Shown piece by piece: positions 37,450 through 45,148 of a stretch of 64,000 bases of DNA (position 1 is its first letter; each line of letters begins with the position of its first letter). Below the pieces are notes generated by a model, which saw only the letters and a list, made by a program, of their open reading frames with translations, ran no database searches and was not told the DNA's origin. This DNA comes from CAYVHU01 sp964451415 (GTDB lineage: Bacteria; Pseudomonadota; Alphaproteobacteria; Rhodospirillales; Magnetovibrionaceae): positions 186,001-250,000 of the forward strand of contig CAYVHU010000001.1 in the NCBI GenBank assembly GCA_964451415.1. The letters run 5' to 3'. The translations under genes were made by a program, and so were the position numbers.

Positions 37450-37572
37450 CAAGCTGCGCTCCAAATACCCGTTCAATGCGGGCCGACGGACCCGCTAAAA
37501 CCCTGTAACTATGGGGTTTGCATGCGCCTGCGTCAACGTTTTGCCGTGCTCAAACCTTTTTCAAGGAGCGGA

Positions 37573-38208
37573 TCAGTGGGCGAAGATGTCCTGCTCGGAC
37601 CAACCTTCCAGATCCAGCGCGGCGCGCGCCGGAAGAAAATCAAAGCAGGCCTGCGCCAGATGGGACCGGCCCTCGCGCGCCAATATTGCATCAAGCTTTT
37701 CACGAACGGTATGCAGATATAAAACGTCCGTGGCCGCGTACAAAAGCTGCTTGTCGCTCAAAGTCTCCGCGCCCCAGTCCGACGATTGCTGTTCCTTGGA
37801 GATTTCCACCCCCGCCAGTTCCGTGCAAACGTTTTTATAGCCATGGTGAGCCGTGTACGTGCGCGCCAGTTTGGAAGCGATTTTCGTGCAATAGATCGGA
37901 TTTACATGAATGCCCAGCGCGTATTTCAAAAGCGCGATATCAAAGCGGGCGTAATGAAAAATCTTAACGATGTTCTCATCTTCCATCAAACGCCGCAAAT
38001 TCGGCGCCTCGCGCACACCAACGGCGAATTTGACCAGATGGCATACGCCATCGCCGCCCGACAACTGCACCACGCACAGCCGGTCGCGGTGCTGCTTGAG
38101 GCCCATGGCTTCAGAGTCCACGGCTACCGCGCCTGCGAACGTCAGCCCGTCGGGTAAATCGTTATGGTGAAGATGAATGGTCGGCGTTGTGTGAAGCGAA
38201 GCGGTCAT
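37573..38208 (-). CDS. rnd: Ribonuclease D, short form
   Basis: 3'-5' exonuclease of about 211 aa with only the DEDD-type catalytic domain and no HRDC domains, the short form of alphaproteobacteria. AVDSEAMGL carries the first acidic pair, then KIFHYARFDIALLKYALG and YAATDVLYLHTVREKL with the conserved tyrosine and last Asp. The ATG at 38208 (MTASLHTTPTIHLH) is preferred; a longer frame adds 17 residues. It acts in tRNA 3'-end maturation and RNA turnover. Lies between kdsD and tRNA-Leu. Confidence 0.93.
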   Translation of the reverse strand: MTASLHTTPTIHLHHNDLPDGLTFAGAVAVDSEAMGLKQHRDRLCVVQLSGGDGVCHLVKFAVGVREAPNLRRLMEDENIVKIFHYARFDIALLKYALGIHVNPIYCTKIASKLARTYTAHHGYKNVCTELAGVEISKEQQSSDWGAETLSDKQLLYAATDVLYLHTVREKLDAILAREGRSHLAQACFDFLPARAALDLEGWSEQDIFAH

Positions 38209-38328
38209 ATCCAGAGCCAATCGTGTCGCGGCGCATTCCATCATAAAATTTCTGGCCAACCGGTCCGCGCGAATGCAACCCGGCCCGCAATATATTAAAC
38301 CAGATTACAGTCTCACAAACCAGATGAA

Positions 38329-38415
38329 TGGTGCCCAGGAGAAGACTCGAACTTCCACGACCTTGCGGTCACAGGTACCTGAAACCTGCGCGTCTACCAA
38401 TTCCGCCACCTGGGC
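38329..38415 (-). tRNA. tRNA-Leu (anticodon CAG)
   Basis: 87-nt cloverleaf with encoded CCA and the long variable arm of class II tRNAs. Acceptor GCCCAGG pairs with CCTGGGC, the discriminator is A (leucine identity), the anticodon stem is CAGGT/ACCTG with loop TTCAGGT, giving CAG. No repeat of its 3' end was found in the window. Confidence 0.96.
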
Positions 38416-38550
38416 ACAACGACATCGGACCATATGGGCCTGCCGTCCGGCGCATGAGGTATCCTTCCCAGCGAGGGATGTCAACCGATTATGGAATTCA
38501 AAATCATCTTTTTCGCTGCGTATCGGCTTCATCTACGCTACGGTGACCCC

Positions 38551-39174
38551 ATGAGCTTGCAAACGCTTTACGATCGCCACATTCTTCCGCACCTGATCGA
38601 CGTCGCCATGCGCGCCCCCATGGCGACACATGAACGTAGCGAAATCGTCCCCTTGGCAACGGGAAAAGTACTGGAAATCGGCGTGGGATCGGGGCTGAAC
38701 ATGCCGTTCTACGATGGCGGAATCGAGAAACTGTATGCCTTGGAACCCCATGAAATTCTTCGTCGCAAAGCCGAACTCAAAGCGCGGCACGTCCCTTTCG
38801 ATGTAGAGTTTCTGGGCCTGTCCGGCGAAGCGATCCCCTTGCCCGAAGCCAGCATCGACAGCGTCGTTTGCACCTGGGTTCTGTGCTCCATCGCAAAAGT
38901 CCACGTCGCCCTGTCTGAAATGCATCGCGTTTTGAAACCAGGCGGGCGGCTCTTGTTCGTCGAGCATGGGCGAGCGCCCACTCCCGCCGTGGCGCGATGG
39001 CAGGACCGTATGACGCCGATCTGGAAGCACTGTGCGGGCGGGTGTCGTTTGAACCTCCGCCCGGATATGTTGATCCAACAGGCCGGTTTCGACATGGAAC
39101 GCCTGGAAAAAGAGGACCTCGGCGTTCCGCGATTGCTCACGTACCACTATAAAGGCATTGCCCGGCGCGTTTGA
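38551..39174 (+). CDS. Class I SAM-dependent methyltransferase
   Basis: 207 aa. Motif I is VLEIGVGSGLNMPFY, then LEPHEILRR, the post-II segment SIDSVVCTWVLCSI and motif III VLKPGGRLLFVEHGRAP, a layout like UbiE/phospholipid methyltransferases and METTL7-type proteins. No membrane segment apart from a mildly hydrophobic N-terminus. The ATG at 38551 fits the family (MSLQTLYDRHILPHLID). The substrate is not visible; phosphatidylethanolamine or a quinone precursor are possibilities. Confidence 0.85.
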   Translation: MSLQTLYDRHILPHLIDVAMRAPMATHERSEIVPLATGKVLEIGVGSGLNMPFYDGGIEKLYALEPHEILRRKAELKARHVPFDVEFLGLSGEAIPLPEASIDSVVCTWVLCSIAKVHVALSEMHRVLKPGGRLLFVEHGRAPTPAVARWQDRMTPIWKHCAGGCRLNLRPDMLIQQAGFDMERLEKEDLGVPRLLTYHYKGIARRV

Positions 39175-39229
39175 AAAGCGCACAAAAAACATCAGGCTGC
39201 ATTGATCGATCCGGTTGGAGAAACATATC

Positions 39230-40186
39230 ATGAACGCACGTCTGGCCACCGTCTTCGGCGGAAATGGATTCCTGGGACGCTATATCGTTCAACATCTGGC
39301 ACGCAAAGGATGGCGCGTACGTGTTGCCTGTCGGGACACCGAAGCCGCCGCCTTCCTCAAGCCTCTGGGCGATCCGGGACAGATCGTTGCCATCAAGGCC
39401 AACATCACCAAGGCAACCGAGGTGGCGCGCGCCATCGAGGGCGCGCACCGGGTGGTCAATTGCGTCGGCATCCTGACGCCGTCGAGACGGAATTCTTTCA
39501 CCGCCATCCACGAACATGGCGCCGCCAACATTGCCAAAGCCGCTGGAGCCGCTGGCGTCGAAGCCCTGGTCCACATCTCCGCCCTGGGCGCGGATGAACA
39601 GGCCACCTCACGCTACGCCCGTTCCAAGGCCGCCGGAGAAAAGGCCGTCTTGCAAGCTTTTCCCAAGGCCACCGTCTTGCGCCCCTCCTTGATCATCGGG
39701 GCGGAAGATCGCTTTTTCAATCCCTTCGCCGCCCTCGCGCGGTGGAGCCCCTTCGTCCCTTCTTTCGGATATCCGCTTTCGCCCAAATTCCAACCGGTCT
39801 ACGTCGGCGATGTGGCCAATGCCGTCATGCGTGCGTTCGCGCACCACGACACCGAAGGCCAAATTTACGACATCACCGGACCGCATGTTTACGATTTTCG
39901 TCAGTTGATGGAACTGATGCTGCGCGTGATCGAACGCGAGCGTATGATCGTACCTTGGCCACTGGCCATGGTCTCCGCCGTCGCTGTCTTTGCCGAGTTC
40001 TTTCCGGGAAAGCCGCTCACCCGCGATCAGGTGCGCATGCTCAGACACGACAATATCGCCACCGGTGAAAACAAAGGCCTCGCTGAGCTGGGACTGAGCG
40101 CACACAACATCGAAACCATTTTGCCCTCCTACCTTGAGGTCTATAAACCACCCTCAAGGCGCCGCAGCCGGCTAGGCAAAATCTGA
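39230..40186 (+). CDS. NDUFA9-like NAD(P)-binding protein (atypical SDR)
   Basis: 318 aa with an N-terminal Rossmann fold, FGGNGFLGRYIVQHLA. VVNCVGIL, HISALGADEQATSRYARSKAAGE and TVLRPSLIIGAEDRFFN follow. This matches the alphaproteobacterial homologues of the complex I subunit NDUFA9, which bind NADPH and stabilise NADH dehydrogenase. The ATG at 39230 is used; GGAG lies upstream. Activity as a free reductase is unlikely given the family, but that is inference. No nuo genes lie in the window. Confidence 0.88.
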   Translation: MNARLATVFGGNGFLGRYIVQHLARKGWRVRVACRDTEAAAFLKPLGDPGQIVAIKANITKATEVARAIEGAHRVVNCVGILTPSRRNSFTAIHEHGAANIAKAAGAAGVEALVHISALGADEQATSRYARSKAAGEKAVLQAFPKATVLRPSLIIGAEDRFFNPFAALARWSPFVPSFGYPLSPKFQPVYVGDVANAVMRAFAHHDTEGQIYDITGPHVYDFRQLMELMLRVIERERMIVPWPLAMVSAVAVFAEFFPGKPLTRDQVRMLRHDNIATGENKGLAELGLSAHNIETILPSYLEVYKPPSRRRSRLGKI

Positions 40187-40238
40187 TGTCCAGCCTGGAC
40201 AGCCTTGGACATTGTCCCGCGAGCCCCCCCCCCCGCAA

Positions 40239-40598
40239 TCAGCTTGTTCGGGCGTCCACGCCGCGCGCCGCAGCCGTAATCAATTCAGCATACTCACGCA
40301 GAAATACGGACCCCCTGACGGTACGCTGAATCAACACCGAACGGCGGTCTTCTTCATCCGTTTTGCGGCGCAGCAATTCCATATCGCCAAGGCGGTCGAT
40401 AGCGCGCGTAATGGCGGGCTTCGAAACTTTCAACGTGTCCGCAAGTCCCCGTACGGTGTGTGGCGGTGGCGTCATATACACGCTCAACAACAATGCCATT
40501 TGGCGCGCCGTCAAATCCGGTGCATCAAGACGCACGGATTTGACGATCACACGCCGCCATAAATCCAAGGCGTCCAGTTCATTGATCTCGATGGCCAT
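40239..40598 (-). CDS. MarR-family transcriptional regulator
   Basis: 119 aa winged-helix protein. LTARQMALLLSVYMTPPPHT, VRGLADTLKVSKPAITRAI (recognition helix) and MELLRRKTDEEDRRSVLIQ (wing) are classical MarR features. It is short, with a truncated C-terminal dimer helix. It lies upstream of the aminopeptidase gene on the same strand order seen in other Rhodospirillales. An 11-base C run starts 5 bp beyond its stop. Ligand and targets are unknown. Confidence 0.88.
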   Translation of the reverse strand: MAIEINELDALDLWRRVIVKSVRLDAPDLTARQMALLLSVYMTPPPHTVRGLADTLKVSKPAITRAIDRLGDMELLRRKTDEEDRRSVLIQRTVRGSVFLREYAELITAAARGVDARTS

Positions 40599-40690
40599 GG
40601 ACGGACGATCCCCCTTGAAAAAACGAAACCAAATCTATTCGTTACGATTTCGATCTATTTTTAACCGAGCTCCCGCTCCGAGGCAACCGT

Positions 40691-42118
40691 TTAATTTCCG
40701 TAACGGTTACGCACCGCCGCAAACAGCGCGCGCAAACCCATGGCCTCCCCGCCTTCGGGACGACCGGGCTGCGAAGACACGTTCCATCCCATTAAATCCA
40801 TATGCGCCCACGTCACACCCTCGTCCACGAAAGCTTCAAGGAACAACGCCGCCATGATCGCCCCCGCATGAGAGCTGTCAGTGTCATTGCGTAAATCCGC
40901 AACTTTTCCCTCCGTCTGCTTGCGATAGGGTCGCCACAGCGGCAACCGCCACAGGGGGTCGGCAGCCTTTTCACCCGCTTCCAGAACAGCTTGCGAAAAT
41001 TCATTATCATTACAGAATAAAGCCGGTATTTCCGTTCCCAAAGCCATGCGCGCCGCGCCTGTCAATGTGGCGAAATCCAAAATCAAATCCGGTTTATCTT
41101 CGCTTGCCAGCGCCAGGGCGTCGGCGAGAATGACGCGGCCTTCCGCATCCGTGTGCCCGATTTCAACGCTTAAGCCCTTGCGTGTCGCCACCACATCCAA
41201 AGGACGCATGGCGGTGGAGGAAACGGAATTTTCCACCGCCGGAATCAGCACCCGAAGGCGCACATCCAGACCATCCGCCATGATCATGGAGGCAAGTCCC
41301 AAGGCGTGCGCCGCACCGCCCATATCTTTTTTCATCAGTTTCATCGCCGAGGCCGGTTTCATATCCAGCCCCCCGGAATCAAAACATACGCCCTTGCCCA
41401 CCAGCGTGACCCGCGGGGCATCGGCGCGTCCCCCTTTTCGTTGCCAGCTCATATCGATAAGACGCGGCGCACGATTTTCCTCCGCCCCGCGCCCCACGGC
41501 ATAGATGGCGGGAAACCCTTCACGAATCAAATCCACACCAACGATGTCACGGTACGTCGCGCCGGCGGCCTGGGCCAATTCACACGCCGCACGGGCCAGT
41601 TCAGCGGGACCCAGATCGGATGCCGGCGTGTTAATCAAGTCGCGCACCAGCTTGGCCGCACCGTAGGATTCATGCACATAAGACCGATCCGCACCTTGAG
41701 GCCATACGAGAAACGGCCCTGCGACGTCTTGTGCTTCCGTCTCATCATCACCCTGGCGATAGCGGTCGTAACGGTAGGCCGCAAACGCGAAACCAAGCCC
41801 GGCGTCATCGGCTGTCGAACAGTCCATTTCCTCGGCGAAGTACACCTTTATATTTTTGGGCAGCGCAACTTGCAGGGAAGCCCACGCCCAGGGGCCACCG
41901 CGCCCTTCATCTCCGCCGGGAATGTAGACAACGCCCTCCGGGGCACCATTCTCTCCCGGAAACAACGCCGTTTGACCACCCTTTCCCTTGAAGCCTGCGC
42001 CGACCAGCCAGGCCCGTATACGAGGGGTCTGCGCAGCCAGCCACGCCCTAAAATCAGCCTCGTGCACGACATAAACAGGGACGGCGCCGTCGGTGGTATC
42101 GATCAGTGTAGCGGGCAT
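40691..42118 (-). CDS. Leucyl aminopeptidase family protein (M17)
   Basis: 475 aa dimetal aminopeptidase. The metal-binding regions are clear: VGKGVCFDSGGLDMKPASAM with the catalytic Lys/Asp, MKKDMGGAAHALG, and EIGHTDAEGRVILADALAL. The start at 42118 (MPATLIDTTDGA) has AAGGA upstream; an open frame reaches 42235 without signals. Cytosolic peptide breakdown is likely. Compared with E. coli PepA the N-terminal domain is short, as in the alphaproteobacterial M17 subgroup. Confidence 0.92.
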   Translation of the reverse strand: MPATLIDTTDGAVPVYVVHEADFRAWLAAQTPRIRAWLVGAGFKGKGGQTALFPGENGAPEGVVYIPGGDEGRGGPWAWASLQVALPKNIKVYFAEEMDCSTADDAGLGFAFAAYRYDRYRQGDDETEAQDVAGPFLVWPQGADRSYVHESYGAAKLVRDLINTPASDLGPAELARAACELAQAAGATYRDIVGVDLIREGFPAIYAVGRGAEENRAPRLIDMSWQRKGGRADAPRVTLVGKGVCFDSGGLDMKPASAMKLMKKDMGGAAHALGLASMIMADGLDVRLRVLIPAVENSVSSTAMRPLDVVATRKGLSVEIGHTDAEGRVILADALALASEDKPDLILDFATLTGAARMALGTEIPALFCNDNEFSQAVLEAGEKAADPLWRLPLWRPYRKQTEGKVADLRNDTDSSHAGAIMAALFLEAFVDEGVTWAHMDLMGWNVSSQPGRPEGGEAMGLRALFAAVRNRYGN

Positions 42119-42321
42119 GGAGAAGATCCTTTGCGAAGTGACGTGAGACCAAGCTGGCGTAATCATAACCCATCGAAGCGACGCAAAAAGCCCGAATTCG
42201 AGATAAACCATAGTGCCATATCGCCCATTTGACACTGGGGTTGATTGGATCTGGCAACAAAACGAACCAATCTTAACTTCAACGCCGAGATCATCCGGCC
42301 ATCAGTCAAGATTGACGGGAC

Positions 42322-43527
42322 ATGAACGTGTCGAAAAATGTAGAACAGCCTTTTTCCCTACCTGGCGGAACCCACTGCCGCACGGCAAAGGACACAACAT
42401 CCGACGCACAAGCGAAGGATCGGCGCCTCGCCGATTTGCCGATTTGGGACCTGCCCGTTCGTCTCTTCCATTGGTCGATGGTAATCGTCATCGTCATCGC
42501 CATCGCGACAGGCCTGTTCGCGCCCGCTTGGTGGCTTGAGGTTCATGTTTTCGCAGGTTACGCCCTGGGCCTATTGTTGGTGTTTCGCCTGGCGTGGGGA
42601 TTCATCGGCGGACGTTATAGCCGCTTCCTGAGCTATCCCTTGGCGCCGCGCCACCTGTTGCATCACATGCGCGCGCTAAAGCGTAAAAAATCTCCCGTTC
42701 ACGCCGGCCACAACCCTGCCGGCGCGTGGATGATCGTCGCTTTGTTAAGCACCTTGAGCGCTCTCGCCGTCTCCGGACTGCTGGTGTTGGGGGGCGTGAA
42801 AAATCTAGGTCCTTTCGCCGCGCTGGTCAATTTCCGCACCGGCGAGTTGGCGACCATTGTCCATAGCGTGCTGTCTTGGAGCATCATCGCGTTGATCGCT
42901 TTTCATCTTCTGGGGGTATTCCTGGAAACCCGCGTCTTTCACCATCCCCTTCTCAAAGCCATGATCACAGGGCGCAAGCCGGTCGAACCCGAACAGGCGG
43001 ATGCCGGCGGCACACATGCCCGGCGCGGCGTGCTGGTGTTCACCCTGAGCAGCCTTTTCGCGCTGGCTATAGCCGCACCGTGGGCCCTGAAACCGCCCAG
43101 CGGTTGGCATGCCATCGCAACACCTTCAACCTACCGCAGCGAATGCGGCGATTGCCACGACGCCTATCACCCCAGCTTACGCACGGCCCAGGACTGGGGG
43201 GCAATCCTGGCGGGCCTGGCCGATCATTTCGGCGAAGACGCCACCTTGGATGCACAATCGCTTGCAGAAATTCGCGTTTTTCTCACCACCAACGCGGCAC
43301 GCACCTTCGATACCGAAGTCGCCAACCGCATCGGCCTCGCCCCTTCGTCCTCATACCGGATCACCGATACCCCATACTGGAAAAAACGCCACAGCGGACT
43401 TGCCCCTGAGCTGTTCGCCAGCAAGGCCGTTGGTTCGAAAGTGAACTGCCAGGCCTGCCATACGGATGCCGCATCGGGACGCTTCAACGACAGCGCCATC
43501 AAACTGCCGAAAGGAAACCCCTCATGA
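42322..43527 (+). CDS. Cytochrome b561 fused to a diheme cytochrome c domain
   Basis: 401 aa. Residues 40-250 form a four-helix cytochrome b561 (DLPVRLFHWSMVIVIVIAIA, HVFAGYALGLLLVFRLAWG, and a second pair of haem-ligand histidines in IVHSVLSWSI and AFHLLGV). After another helix (VLVFTLSSLFALAIAAPWAL) the periplasmic tail has two c-type haem sites, C275-GDC-H279 and C376-QAC-H380. The tail resembles the separate DHC protein two genes downstream. Quinol-linked electron transfer to SHP is the likely role. Stop overlaps the next start (ATGA). Confidence 0.9.
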   Translation: MNVSKNVEQPFSLPGGTHCRTAKDTTSDAQAKDRRLADLPIWDLPVRLFHWSMVIVIVIAIATGLFAPAWWLEVHVFAGYALGLLLVFRLAWGFIGGRYSRFLSYPLAPRHLLHHMRALKRKKSPVHAGHNPAGAWMIVALLSTLSALAVSGLLVLGGVKNLGPFAALVNFRTGELATIVHSVLSWSIIALIAFHLLGVFLETRVFHHPLLKAMITGRKPVEPEQADAGGTHARRGVLVFTLSSLFALAIAAPWALKPPSGWHAIATPSTYRSECGDCHDAYHPSLRTAQDWGAILAGLADHFGEDATLDAQSLAEIRVFLTTNAARTFDTEVANRIGLAPSSSYRITDTPYWKKRHSGLAPELFASKAVGSKVNCQACHTDAASGRFNDSAIKLPKGNPS

Positions 43528-43970
43528 GTTTTTTACACTCACCTTTACAACAGACCTTCGTCCTGGGCGCGATGGCTTTTGCCTTGATGTTCGCGGCACA
43601 CCGGCCTGCCCTGGCGCAAACGCAACAGGAACGAATTATCGCCGGATACGCCGCCAAGGCGAAGTCTCCCGGCGGCGCGCCCGTCGCATTCTCCGCAAAA
43701 CGCGGTCAGGCTTTGTTCCTGTCGCGTCCGGCGACGGGAAAGCCCGACACGCCCTCATGCACCACGTGTCATGGAAAGGACCCGGCCGGCGTCGGCCAGA
43801 CGCGCGCCGGCAAGCCGATCGACCCCATGGCTTTTTCAAAATCACCCCGTCGCTTCAGCGATGCGAAAAAAGTTAAAAAATGGTTTCGCCGCAATTGCAA
43901 AAGCGTTCTGGGCCGTCCCTGCTCCGCGCTGGAAAAGGGCGAATTTCTTACCTTCATGATGAGCCAGTAA
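43524..43970 (+). CDS. SHP-like monoheme cytochrome c (DUF1924)
   Basis: 148 aa periplasmic cytochrome. A signal peptide ends at about PALAQ. One CXXCH site (C79-TTC-H83) is followed by KSPRRFSDAKKVKKWFRRNC and LGRPCSALEKGEF, the DUF1924 signature of the sphaeroides haem protein. SHP binds oxygen and nitric oxide transiently at a haem with a displaceable ligand. The extra cysteine pair (NC..GRPC) fits the disulfide of the family. It is translationally coupled to the b561 gene. Confidence 0.9.
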   Translation: MSFLHSPLQQTFVLGAMAFALMFAAHRPALAQTQQERIIAGYAAKAKSPGGAPVAFSAKRGQALFLSRPATGKPDTPSCTTCHGKDPAGVGQTRAGKPIDPMAFSKSPRRFSDAKKVKKWFRRNCKSVLGRPCSALEKGEFLTFMMSQ

Positions 43971-43994
43971 ACCGTAAAATATCAGGAGAAAATG

Positions 43995-44498
43995 ATGTCC
44001 AATCACCCTCTGTCCGCAACCGCACTGAGCCTGGCGCTCGGGGTTTTCATCCTCAGTCAGCCCGTACACGCCGACGAACGCTACGCACCCATCAAAAACC
44101 CCCTCGTGCTTAAGGAATGCGCAGAGTGCCATATGGCCTTTTCGCCGCAAATGCTGCCTGCAAAATCATGGAACGCCTTGATGGCAAACCTGAGCAACCA
44201 CTTCGGTGAAGATGCCAGCCTGGACGATCAAACCCGCGACGCCATCAAATCGTATCTGGTCAAAAACGCTGCCGACGCCAGTTGGTTGGGGGGGCGCTTC
44301 ATGCGCGGGCTGAACAAAACATCAACCCCCTTGCGCATCACCGAAACACCGTACTGGATCCGCCAGCACAAAGAAGACGTGCCCGATCGCGCATGGCGCG
44401 ATCCCAAGGTCAAATCAAAAGCCAATTGCGTGGCCTGCCACCCCCGCGCCCAACAAGGTTTCTACGGCACCGATGGCGGGGTATTCAAAGATGACTGA
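43995..44498 (+). CDS. Diheme cytochrome c (DHC)
   Basis: 167 aa. A signal peptide ends near PVHADE. Two haem sites, CAECH near residue 42 and CVACH near residue 145, are joined by SWNALMANLSNHFGEDASLD and RITETPYWIRQHKED. The protein is homologous to the C-terminal tail of the b561 fusion (HFGEDATLDAQSL; RITDTPYWKKRH). DHC is the known electron donor to SHP. The second of two adjacent ATGs is taken because AGGAG lies 6 bp before it. Confidence 0.92.
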   Translation: MSNHPLSATALSLALGVFILSQPVHADERYAPIKNPLVLKECAECHMAFSPQMLPAKSWNALMANLSNHFGEDASLDDQTRDAIKSYLVKNAADASWLGGRFMRGLNKTSTPLRITETPYWIRQHKEDVPDRAWRDPKVKSKANCVACHPRAQQGFYGTDGGVFKDD

Positions 44499-44580
44499 CC
44501 CGGATATTGCTGTGTCCTTGTCGCGGTGCATATAGCCGGATACTATTGAACAAGCGCCGCGAAACAAGCCGAGCCGCGAT

Positions 44581-45135
44581 ATGACCGGAACACCATCGCC
44601 CAAAGGCGTTTTTGGGATTCGATCCCTGGTTTTTTCCTTTATCGCCATTGCCCTGTGCGAGGCCTTCTTCGTTATGGACGTTCTGGCGGACGTTTTTTAC
44701 TTGGACATCCCGTTGATCTGGAAAATCAATCACGGCGTTGTCGAACTGATCACAACAGGAAGTCTGGCCATGGCGCTTGGCGTCATCGGCTGGCAAATTC
44801 AAAGGCTTTTGGGGGAACACCGCAAGGCCCATGATTCTGTCCGAGTAGCCTCCGGCGAATTGCTCAGCGTTATTGACGACCACTTTACACAGTGGCGGCT
44901 GTCGCCGTCGGAACGTGAAATCGCGCTGTTGCTCATTAAGGGGTTCAGTACCCAGGAAATCGCCGATCTGCGCAATACCCGCTGCGGCACGGTCAAAAGT
45001 CAAAGCAGCGCCATCTACCAGAAGGTTGGCGTACGTGGACGCAACGAATTGGCGGCCTATTTCGTCGAGGACCTCCTTGGCGGAGACAAACTGTTAGCGC
45101 AAAAATCCACTCCCCCCCATGGCGCGGCGCGCTGA
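44581..45135 (+). CDS. Membrane-anchored LuxR-type HTH regulator
   Basis: 184 aa. Two hydrophobic segments (about residues 13-33 and 52-72) place the protein in the membrane. A short coiled linker leads to a C-terminal LuxR/GerE HTH: LSPSEREIALLLIKGFSTQE and IADLRNTRCGTVKSQSSAIY. There is no receiver, PAS or autoinducer domain. A one-component membrane sensor is the likely form. It follows the SHP operon by 82 bp and precedes the ATPase by 13 bp, so it may control either. Confidence 0.85.
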   Translation: MTGTPSPKGVFGIRSLVFSFIAIALCEAFFVMDVLADVFYLDIPLIWKINHGVVELITTGSLAMALGVIGWQIQRLLGEHRKAHDSVRVASGELLSVIDDHFTQWRLSPSEREIALLLIKGFSTQEIADLRNTRCGTVKSQSSAIYQKVGVRGRNELAAYFVEDLLGGDKLLAQKSTPPHGAAR

Positions 45136-45148
45136 AATCCAGGGTCCA

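Noticed and set aside
36391..37722. Open frame of about 443 codons antisense to kdsD and beyond
   Set aside because: Shadow frame in GC-rich coding DNA. The opposite strand encodes a clear SIS-CBS isomerase.
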